NCBI GenBank assembly: GCA_030141605.1
Contig: JAQGDQ010000086.1
Coordinates: 431,418 to 491,417, forward strand
Reading direction: 5' to 3'
DNA from: Tubiluchus corallicola
Taxonomy: Eukaryota > Priapulida > Priapulimorpha > Priapulimorphida > Tubiluchidae
DNA length: 60,000 bases
Below, one piece after another: positions 28,101 through 40,100 of the stretch. Position 1 is the stretch's first letter. Every line of letters starts with the position of its first letter. The notes beneath the pieces are model-generated. The model saw only the letters and a list, made by a program, of their open reading frames with translations, had not been told where the DNA came from and did not search any database. Both the position numbers and the translations under genes were made by a program.

Positions 28101-31100
28101 TTTTACTATCTTTATGTCGTCTTACTTCGCTGTTGTGCACTACAATATCTGCAGAAACAATAGCTACAAACTGACTAGCGGTAAGCTTGCGAAACAAATG
28201 GACTGTATCCGTAGTGTGCGGGACTTTTTAAGGGTCCAGATTTTGTCCGATTTTTTCAAAATCCGTAAAAGTTAGGTCCGGCAAACCGAGATATGAGTGT
28301 ACAATAATAAAAGCAAAAGCCGACTTGGAAATAGTGAATTGGCTGGCGAGTTTATTGGATTGAATTTGGGACATTTAGGGCACGCCTTACTCATAAACAG
28401 GCTATGTGTGGGTCTAATGGTCACAGCATTAACTTGCAGTCAAAAAGTTCCTGGTTTGAATCCTGGCTCAGTCCCAATTGTTTCACAAGTCTTTTCTTTT
28501 GGTTAAATTGGTTTCAAAAGCGTAAAAACTAAAGGTGTATCTCACGCTTAATAACACTCAATGTAATTACCATTATGAACAACTAATTATACGTAGAAAG
28601 ACCAAGATACGTTTCTAGCATTACAAAACAAATAGAGCAATGCTTTTTCATGCAAGAAATGTAAAGGTATTTAAGAACACTAAACTAAATGTTCACCATC
28701 AAAGACATTTACTGCTTATCAAATAAAAAGAATTTATTTAAATTATTAAAACAATTAATACATAGGCAAAAAGAAAGATTTATAGCAAATTCACAGTTCA
28801 AATAATTAATTGACATTTGATAATGTTGGGGACCAAGAAGCATTTTGGCTTATTAAGGTAACCAGATATAATCTATAATAATGAGTTAATAAAACGTATC
28901 CACATACAGCACACAACAATAGGAGACAATTTGACATTATATTAAAAGAAAAGGAAAAAAACAGACACAGTATAATACAAAAATATATACATATTTACAA
29001 TAAAAGCAATATACAAAGTAGTACATTGAAACTAAAAAAATTGACAAGATAGCTTGATCAACAATACTGCTGGAGAAGAGAGTGTTTATGTTTATAAATT
29101 TGAGCAGTGTTTTTATTTCTATGTTAAATGAGCATAAAGAAGTAACTGGTTGATTTACGATCAGTTCTCTCAGACAACATCTATTTGAAACATTATGTCA
29201 AATAATTTTCATAATTTCGTTTCTCCCAGTGATTACCAAAGCTAAATACTAGAGGTTGTATGGATATGAATCACAAAGTTGCTCAAGTTACTTTTGCTCA
29301 TACCAACAAATGATAATATAGGCAAATTATAACTAGACGCCATCATCATTGTCGTCATAGTAGTCATCATCATCATCATCCTTACCACCACTACCACCAT
29401 CATCATCATCGTCAACTGTTCTTTACGTCTATTGCAGACATTGGGCAGGCAGAATTCTAATACAGAAGAACTCCAACCTTAAGACAGGTAAACACAGAAG
29501 TAATCCAGGAAAAACCTAGACACTGCTATGCCAAATGGAATAGACTGCAGCTCTGCAAAAGCGGCCACCTTGAGAAATTAAAACAAGGCTGTGAATATAA
29601 GGAGCAATCTTGATAAACAGATAAACAGCAGCAAGCGGAATAATAAAAATACACAAAAATGCTGACGCAATAAAAACGACAATGATGACGACAGCCTGGT
29701 GAAAACGTTGTTTATTAGTAAAAACCTACGCAGAAGTCTGTGTGCTTGCTACAAGATTACGTATTTCATGTAGGATGATGCCATGCTATAACAGGTAAGT
29801 CACATTACGATGAAATTCTAAAATCTGACATTAGGAGTGATTAATAATCGTGCCGCTATCATGCCTCGCAGCTGCACAATAGTCTGTAAATATTTGAAGA
29901 GAAAATCAGTCGGCCATGCAAACTCGATAGAGATTTGTTTACGAATCCTGTGGAAACAGTTTCATCGACTGTCAGGTTTTGCATCAGCTGCATCCATACC
30001 GGGAGAGAGAGAAGCTTTTTCAGCCCATTTGGCCAAGACAGTTAGTTCTTCCTAGAGGCGCTTTAGTTGTGGCCCTGAGTTTAGGAACTAATAATTTTGT
30101 TATTGAACACAGGTAAACTACTTTTACATCTAGGTTATTTCTAAAAACCTTGTTTCAAAAAGAGGTGTGTAGCAACATAATAAAGGTATATTTCTCTCGT
30201 ATGGTGAAAATGTTTCGATACATTATTATCATTAGTTCCCGAAATTCACATTAAGACTAGAATGCATTTAACGCAATTATTAAACCAAAAGTGCCATCAG
30301 ATGCTAGCATAAGGTTAAATAACTCTTGTATAGGTGGCGCATAGGTATATTCTATATAGGTATTGCAGCTCAATTGATGCTGCTGAGGTTGTTGCAGCTT
30401 TTGTTTTTGATGCCATTGTTTTTGTTCTTCCTGTGTCTATTAATTCTGTTGTAATTTTTTATTATTTATACGTACACACAAAAATACTTACCAAGCCACC
30501 CATTATGAAGAATGTGATGAAGAATCGTCCCAGGATAGTTTTGCAGGAAATATCCCCATATCCCACGGTGGACATTGTTACTAATAGGAAGTAGATGCAT
30601 TCCCAATACGTCAGATTTTGCTTGTTCTCAAAGCCCAGGAATGGATCTCCCGAATTCTCCAACTGCAAAACCAAACTAGCATCAGTTCAGGAATACTACT
30701 TTATTGCTTATATGTATATTTAAGTGTGCACTGTGGAAATTTACTACAGTATAGTCACGTAATCACAAATTTGTGTGCAAAGCTAACAAAGTTAAGCACT
30801 ACTGAGCTTATAGTCAGTAAATTGATAGGTGACATATCTGCCGTAATGTCCCCAGCTATTTCTTTCCTGGAGAAAAGTTTGTATATCCAAACACAGCAAG
30901 GTCACTCGATCATGACTAGGATATTGTGCCTTCAGTATTTCATTTCACAGGATTATGCTTCATACGAGCAGAGTCCACGAATACGTGCATTAACTACACA
31001 ATGCCATTGAACATCATAAATGCAAATTATACCAATAAGAAGTTTTGACAACAGTCACCCATCCATTTAATAGCAGGCCCGGCACTGTTTCATTGTCTAG

Positions 31101-34100
31101 ACCCGACACGTTCCTCTGCAGAAATTCCAAAATTTTTCCAAGTCAGCAGATTGTAGCAGGCGCGCATGCATAATCGAGCATTATGCTTTTATAGTGAAAC
31201 AATAATGTCGCTCATATTGAAAGCGTCAGCCGTGCCCGTGAAACCTTTCAATTTAGATTTATTGCATCCATTAACATAACTTGAAGCGAACAAAGCAGTA
31301 ATTATGTTGAGCCGTAAAAGCAAAATTGGAAAATTGATGATCATGAACACGTAAGGAAAAAGCATGCCGTGAAGAAGTGGTTTCCTTTCTAAGAAAAATA
31401 CTCCTGCTGTAATAGCTTTGTTGTGATGTTATAAAACCTGATGTTGTAACGTTATAAAATCCTGTGGCCAAAGTTTCATACTACAAAAATTACTCAGTGG
31501 CAACGGCGACTGTCGCCGTCTTGCACACGATGCCGTAAATTATCATTCACACGAACGACTCTTGTTAGATTTTATCTAAAAATGTCTAGGCACCGTGCAG
31601 ACATTTTGTACTTTAATTTTTCAAGCATTGTTTAGCATAATGAGGTGTGTTGAGATTAAATCAAATACAGCATTATGTAAGTAAATTTTACACTACGCAG
31701 CATTTTTGTATGTGAAACAGAAGTCTTGGCATTGCACAGGCATTTTGTAATTTAATTTTTCACGCACTGTTTAGCATTGTTCAGCATGTTGAGATGTCTA
31801 AATCAACTACAACATTACATAAAAATTTTTACACTATGCTACGTTTTCTTACGTGGCGTAAGAAAAGTTTGTTTTTTGCTTGCTAAGTGACAGCTATTAC
31901 GACAACCATGAACTGCACATGTCATTTTAGTTCTTTTACTTCAAGGGATGTACATTTCTTTACTGACTGTAATTGATTGATCGATCAGTTATACAAACAT
32001 ATACACGCATACAATAAAATTTAAACTACAGCACACAATGTTAAAGATCTATAACTAAAAAAAAAATCACATAAAACTATATATTAGGGCAAACAATTAT
32101 ATACAAAGTAAAGTTACCGTATACGCAGAGGTTATATAATTGAACCTGATAAAAAGAAGTATCTGTGAGCAGAGGGCAACACAAAGTTTGACCTGTATCG
32201 TACGTCAGATACGCTAATAAAAACACTAATAATGAAATTATCAGTTTTTCGTTGATTCTTGACCAACTACTACATGCAGCTTCTCTTCTTACAGCAGTGA
32301 AATGTGGAATATGGTTCACTGCACACATATACGAAGCTCTAGTGCCACATTCATAATTAAAAAATTTGCTAACAGCAGTATTATGTCTAACACTGTAATG
32401 TGTTAGAAAAAGTGTTTATATATGTAACACACGGCTTCTACAAACGGCTTCAAAAATAATTATCACTTTTAGCAGGTGATAATAGTGCCTACGTGAACTA
32501 ATGTTTTGTGTACCTCATAATCGACTTTGTATAAACTGTGTACTAACTTACTACCCACCACGGGTACCAATATCAGTTTTTACAACTTAGAAAAGAAAAT
32601 TGTCTAGGTGCTGACCCATTTGATGAAATAAATATACCAGAATTAAACTTTATCCACGAATTTTACTAACATTTGATGATTTGATTATCAGCCTAATATC
32701 ATATGACATTAAATACTTGAAACAATTCAGCTTTCAACTGAAATTTAAGCAAATACGCATCATTTGAACAACTTTATGTGAAAAAGCCCGAGTGGCAAAA
32801 TAATGTGGAAAATGATTTGAGACCAATTTCACCCGCCGTCGATTTCTGAAGCTGTAACGATTAAGTTTACCAGCACAAATTTGATATAATAGGACTTTTC
32901 TGAGTCCACTGAAAACTTAGAGTTTGCCAGGGTTTGAGTCAATTACAAAATGTTTCTAAACTTGAATCATCACGTGCGAGTAACAGCATCAACTCTGAAC
33001 GCAAATTAATAAAATAAAGTTTGGTTTTTAATTTGTAATTTTCGCAAATCTGCTGAAATTTATTATTAGCGAGTGCTTAGTGCAAAAAATAAATCAGGAT
33101 TGCGACTTAATGTTTATCTACTGCTGATTGGGTCTGCTAGAATTGCCAGTCAATTTCTAATTAGAATTTGAAAAGAAATGGTGTTCAAAGAAAGCTACCA
33201 GATGTTTTTGCCATATCCAGCAGGATTCCCGCAATAATAAGACAGTTTTTGGAGCAAAATGGAAAAGCTCTTAAACAGTCTGTCACTGAACCAATGGTCA
33301 CTTCTTTTTACTTTTATGACAATTCAAGTCTCTTACTGTTATTGGAACCTGGACGAGTTCATTGGAACTCGCTTCTTACTGGTGAATATTCCACTACTTC
33401 TACAACAAGCAGAAGGCAAGAACATGAGTTGTATGTCAACTTATAAACTGCTGTTCAGTCACCTTATAGGTAACAGCAACAGGTAACTCATGTTAGCAGG
33501 TTAAATGTTATGCAACAAACGTGATCTGAACATGTCCTTGTTATAAAAATAAAATAATGACACAACAGTGATGCTAGTTCATACTTACTAAATGAATAAT
33601 ACCAGCTCCAGTAAGCCATACACTCAGGAACGTGGACGCTAGCTGAGTGATTTGTATGGAAGCGCTCGTCTTTAGTAAATTTAAATACTGTAGTATGTCT
33701 GGAATAGTCATTAGCCTCAAAGCTCTGAGAAATCTCAAACCTACGAAGCAACAAAACAGACGTAATTAATTAAATGGTTACAAAAACCCAGACTGTTACT
33801 TTCAAAACTTTCTAAAATTTATAAATTCAACTTTTGGTCGTATACCCGAATCTTTTAAGAGTGCGAAATTAGGTAATCTAGCAATAATGTAATTATGTCT
33901 ATTATTATATGCTCCTTGTCTTTTATTTATGTCTGTGTAACTGCATTAGAATTGGTAATTATGTTTATTAAAATTGTATGTAGTTGTTTTTCATTATGTG
34001 TAATGCGCTTAGATTTTGTTACTATGTATTAAAATATGCTCGTAGTCTTTTATTATGTATGTATGTGTGATGCATTATAATTTGTAACTATGTTTATCGT

Positions 34101-37100
34101 ATCATTCATTGTGTGTAATGCGTTAGAGTCTAAAATTATGCACATGATAATATATGCTTAATGCTTTATAAATATTTTTAGCAATTTTAAAACATATACC
34201 TGCAAATAGAGAGAATTTTATTGTAAATAGGTTTTTAAAAATAAAGGACCGTAATAAAAGAAATTCAAAACTAAAAACATTGGAAAAATGGAGTTTCAAA
34301 TCTGTTGTCAGCTTTTTACATTAAAAGTGCAAATGCAGATGTCATTGTCTGCTCTTTTCTGCACAATTTCGATAAAGTAGAAATAAACCTACCATTGTAT
34401 TTATGTGCACTGCATTGTTATTTGTACTTTTTCTTGTTTTATATCACTTTTTTGAAATGATGCTGATTTCTGGCACCAAAAACTGTATTGTTTTTTCAAT
34501 TTTCAATTCAATCGATCTATTTTGCAATAAACAAATATTTATGCAACACAAGTGCATTGATAATCAATTTTTCGTTAATACAACAAAATCAATATATAAT
34601 TCTCGAATTCTGCGCTACAGACGAGCTTATTGACAAAATATAGGTGAAGGTGTTTGTTTATTTATTTGGGGCTTTTGCACCTCTTTACTTTAGACAATAT
34701 TTTATTTCAGCAAAAAACGTCTCCAATTTTAAAAAAATTACATGTATGCAATTTTTTATGTTTTGTATCACTTACGCGATTAGCCGCTTGTGTAATAGGG
34801 CACATTGTTCTGACATAAAAACAATCATTTTCATCAGAATGTAAGTATTTTTACATGTCTGTATGCGCCAACATGTAATAGTGATTGGAGGAACTCCACT
34901 TACCTATCCAATTACGATCAAGATAGATTGCAAGGAATGATGGAGGGATAGTAAAATAATCAATGAACGAGTGAACCTCCAGTAGGAACCAGATTTTGTC
35001 ATTTGCAGCTATAAACTGAAACGAAGCAAAAACAGTATAAAAAAAGATATTCAAAACTATGTGTTCACGACAGGTTTACATTCTAGCTAACACTGTTATC
35101 TATTATCAACGGTTGCAGTCGAGGCCAGATTATGATCTCTTGGGGCCCTCAGACGGAGCCATCCTCTAACTCGCCCGCACCCGTCTTAAATATTTTTTTA
35201 CTCGCGATTTGTTTTAGCAACATTTACATAGCTTGAAGTAAACTTAATGCAAATTCTTTAAATAAATTAGTACAGCTATCTTTCGTATGTCAATAAAAAT
35301 ATTCTTTAAGAAATACCTCTATTTTACTATTTAGTGAAAACCAAATTAGCACATATGTCAACACAGCCGTAGGAAGACAACAGATTTTTTACAAATGTTA
35401 CCAAAGCTTGAGGGCCCCAAGGTTACATCCATTAGTAGCCTATAGGATAATCAGGCCCAGGGTTGCCGTTATAGATTCCTGGGAACAAACAATCATTTAT
35501 TACACGCTGTTACTGGAATGAAAAATAAATATTAAAATCTCCTTCATGCAGTAAATTTACATACTTCCCGTCATCACTAAGCCTTGACCAACTCACAATT
35601 CTAAGACACTGACCAGCTTAGAAATAATTAAAAGCGAAGCCTGTCATTTCCCAGACCATGGAACATCAGCTTATAAGCCCCTTGGGGGACATGTATTCAT
35701 TATGCAAGCAATTGGTCGCCAGACTTCAAATTTCTGATGATAATCAGTAAAATGCGAGTAATTTACTGGAAATGAATAGTCTTTATGAGATTTATAAAAT
35801 TCATCTTGGGTGAAACAAGCATTGAATTTGCTCTTTAATAATGTAAGATGTTGCTTAAAGGACAAGAAAAGGGGAAAATGAAGTAGGTTTCAGAAACATC
35901 GCCTTAAAAATCATACTACTTTACATCATTTTTATGCATATATCATTCTCGCGACAAAAAGGAATTTTTGTTTGTTTTAATTTAAAAACTTCCGCAATAC
36001 TTTCCGACATCCGATAATGTGACGACATTAAACGTCACCTACGCAAACGTAAATCAGGGAAGAAAAGGCAATGTTAAATTATGTCCCAAAAAACTTTCCA
36101 TGCAATTCTATATTACTTAGCATTTCGCTTACCTGTTGGAGAGACTCATGTAACTAAAAATAATAATTTAAATGATTGTGCCAATTGGTAAAATGTCGCT
36201 GGCTCACCCTCCAAGGTGCACCATCACATGCTAAAAACGCATTTCTAATCTCATTGCCAAGATAACAGTAATTTAAAATTTTACTTAGTAACACGTATGC
36301 TGCGAATGCTCTGATTATTTTTTAAACGTCAAGCAATGTTATCTAAACTTGTTTCAAACGACCTACCATTAAAATGGCTGTGGCTAACCTGCAACGCGGG
36401 AGTTTAAATCTACGTTTTCCACTGCGCTATTGCCAGTGGAAGTTCTGCAGGTAAAAAGGCAGTACGTAAGTGGAATAAAATTTCAAGACAAAATTTTAAA
36501 GCTTTATGTAAGTGGAGGGTTTTCTTAGTGCTTTAGCACTGTGACGAGACAATTCAGAAAACAATTCAGAAAGATTTTTTTTACTAAATGAAGGACTACT
36601 GTTCCGCTACTTGGCTAATAATTCCTTTAAACAATTTTATCTAATGTTACACGGCCAAGAAGAAATTTTAGTAAAACATTGTCTGCAAATGCAATTCCAC
36701 GAAAATGAAAAAAACCCATCAACATTTGGACATAAGTTTATCCACAAACTTTGATAACGTCACTGTTCATCAAAAATTAAGCAAAACTGCGCCCGTCTTT
36801 GTCGTTAAACAAGAAGTAACTTGATTACGTCAAATTTTCTTGTGGCTAACATGCTGAACAGGTTCTGAAATCTAATAATGTCCGCGCCTGGCTTTCCTAA
36901 AATTTTGCGAAATTTTCAAAAAAGTTCTGCCACCATGCGGCCGGCTGCACGTATCAGCCATTAGATGTTAACAAGCATGACACAAAAGGCAGGCTGTTTT
37001 TTTTCTGTGAAAGTTGGATAGTGTCACTGAAACAATAGTGTGAAATGCTGTTGCAATATAACTCTTTAAACTTAAAGCACAAGAAAACCCTTTACTCGCA

Positions 37101-40100
37101 AAAAACTAAAAAAAAATTGTCTTGAAATTTTGCATCACTTACACGCTGCTTTGTTGCATATAGGACTTGCGTTCGCACTAACGCTATATAAAACTTGGTT
37201 AGATTCCTGCGATGACCGTTAGGCACAGCCATTTTGACGATAGGTCATATGAAACAAGTTCAGATAACAATGCGTAAACTTTGAAAAAATAGTCACAGTA
37301 TTCGTAACACTAACATTCACTAACTAAGCAAAAGTATAAATTAACGTGTTTTGTTAATAAAATCAAAAATAATTTTTTGGTGAATCAGTGGTGTACAGTG
37401 GGAAGGCAAGTCAGTGGCGTTTTATCAAATGGCATGAACATTTTAAATTACAAAGAACTTTCTCTTTTCTATTAGCATAAGTCATTCTTGGCAAGTGCTA
37501 TGCCAAGTAATATAACGTGTGGAATTTTTTTGGGACATACTTTAACATCGCCTTTTGTTTTCCTTTAACTCTGTATGTGCCGAACCCTTCTTTTTATATG
37601 CTGATTGCAGCAAATGCAAAATACTGTAGCCTTGCATGAAATCGAAATATAACGTTACATTTTTTTGATGAGAAAATCCGTGCCATATTGTACCTCTAGT
37701 CAAAACGAAGTGCTTTAAAGTACCGTTTACTATACCGTCTGACATGCGTTTATGCAAAGTTATACACCAAGATACGAAAATAATTTTACTAATGCAAACT
37801 GTAGAAGAAAATACCTTAAATATTCTTCTCTAATGCAAATAATATTTTGCTAAAAACTTAATCAAGGATTTATTTACATCTGAGATTTATATTAATACCA
37901 TGATCTGTGCTCCGTAATTTGGCAAACAATTTAACCAAAACCAAGTTACGCTAGGTAGCTACATGTACAGAGAAAAACTTAAACATTTTGCTTGGTAACT
38001 GCACTGAATAACGCTGTCTTAAATTTATATACATCATTTAATAAACGTCTTGTTTCGCTGAACATGGCAGGGTGGAACGAAAGACTCCTATAAATTACAC
38101 GCAGCAGCCAAAGAGATGCCTGAAGCCAGATGGAACTTGACGTCATAAAGCTGTTTTAAGGCTTCATAAATACAGGCGTCCACATCGTATCTCTTTCTTG
38201 CACCATTAAATTATTGGTGATCAACTGGCGGCTATCAATATCAAAGGATCACAACTTGTGCATATCAAAGCAGTTCTTCAAATGTCCTTGGGCGACTCTT
38301 ACTGGCACTGTTGCCGTATATTCCTCCAGTACAAATCAACCTGTACGCAACGAGATACAGAATGCACAGATCCTGCGGTTGAGGAGGTATGGAATACACA
38401 GATTCTGCAGTTGAGGAGGTACGGAATACACAGATTCTGCGGTTGAGGAGGCACGGAACAGACAGATCCTGCGGTTGAGGAGGTACGGAATACACAGATT
38501 CTGCAGTTGAGGAGGTACGGAATACACAGATTCTGCGGTTGAGGAGGTACGGAACAGACAGATTCTGCGATTGAGGAGGTATGGAATACACAGATTCTGC
38601 GGTTGAGGAGGTATGGAATACACAGATTCTGCGATTGAGGAGGTATGGAATACACAGATTCTGCAGTTGAGGAGGTACGAAATACACAGATTCTGCGCTT
38701 GAGGAGGTACGGAACAGACAGATTCTGCGATTGAGGAGGTATGGAATACATAGATTCTGCGGTTGAGGAGGTACGGAATACACAGATTCTGCAATTGAGA
38801 AGGTACGGAATACACACATTCTGCGGTCGAGGAGGTACTAAATACACAGATTCTGCGATTGAGAAGGTACGGAATACATAGATTCTGCGACTGAGGAGGT
38901 ACGGAATACATAGATTCTGCGACTGAGGAGGTACGGAATACATAGATTCTGCGGTTGAGGAGGTACGGAATACATAGATTCTGCGGTTGAGGAGGTACGG
39001 AATACACAGATTCTGCGGTTGAGGAGGTACGGAATACACAGATTCTGCGATTGAGAAGGTACGGAATACACAGATTCTGCGGTTGAGGAGGTATGGAATA
39101 CACAGATTCTGCGATTGAGGAGGTATGGAATACACAGATTCTGCAGTTGAGGAGGTACGGAATACACAGATTCTGCAGTTGAGGAGGTATGGAATACACA
39201 GATTCTGCGGTTGAGGAGGTATGGAATACATAGATTCTGCGGTTGAGGAGGTAGGGAATACACAGATTCTGCGATTGAGGAGGTACGGAATACATAGATT
39301 CTGTGGTTGAGGAGGCACGGAATACACAGATTCTGCGATTGAGGAGGTACGGAATACACAGATTCTGTGGTTGAGGAGGTACGGAATACACAGATTCTGC
39401 GATTGAGAAGGTACGGAATACACAGATTCTGCGGTTGAGGAGGTACGGAATACACAGATTCTGCGATTGAGAAGGTACGGAATACACAGATTCTGCGGTT
39501 GAGGAGGTATGGAATACACAGATTCTGCGATTGAGGAGGTACGGAATACACAGATTCTGCGATTGAGGAGGTACGGAATACACAGATTCTGCGGTTGAGG
39601 AGGTACCGAATACACAGATTCTGCGGTCGAGGAGGAACGGAATACACAGAATCTGTAGTTGAGGAACAATAAAAACGAGCTAGGCAAATCTGGCGAACAG
39701 GTTCAACCGACATGCTGTTGGTAACGCCTCAAATTGAAAAAAACGTAAATGATTCCAGATGTGTACAGACAGAGCAAAAACTCCGTAAAAAGACAACAAT
39801 TAGTTTTTTTTGCTATCCATTACAGTTTAGAGTCCCATTATATTGACAATACAAATGGAAGAATTGTTAAATATTAAATGTCCATCCTTTTTAACTGACG
39901 CTTTTACATTTGTACTTATGATAAACTGTTTACTCAAAACAAAATTCCAGCTTGGTGGAATTAAAATTACATAGAATTAAATTAAACCAAACATGGTTAA
40001 CCACAGGTACAAAATGTCATGACAATAGTTATCACAATTAATCAAATTTGAAGAATCGCAGCTGCCTTTAATAATAAATAATAAAAAATCTACACAAATG

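Noticed and set aside
33488-33754. 88-codon minus-strand frame over the S4 exon
   Set aside because: Wrong frame; the real S4 exon (33589-33740) is read in another frame that matches slo and its neighbours' phases.
36360-36430. Possible tRNA-like sequence around GGGAGTTTAAATCTACG
   Set aside because: B-box resemblance only; no A box or cloverleaf.
38265-39713. Long minus-strand open frames (462, 415, 291 and 184 codons)
   Set aside because: All are translations of the same 32-bp minisatellite in different registers; openness follows from a stop-free unit, not from coding selection.
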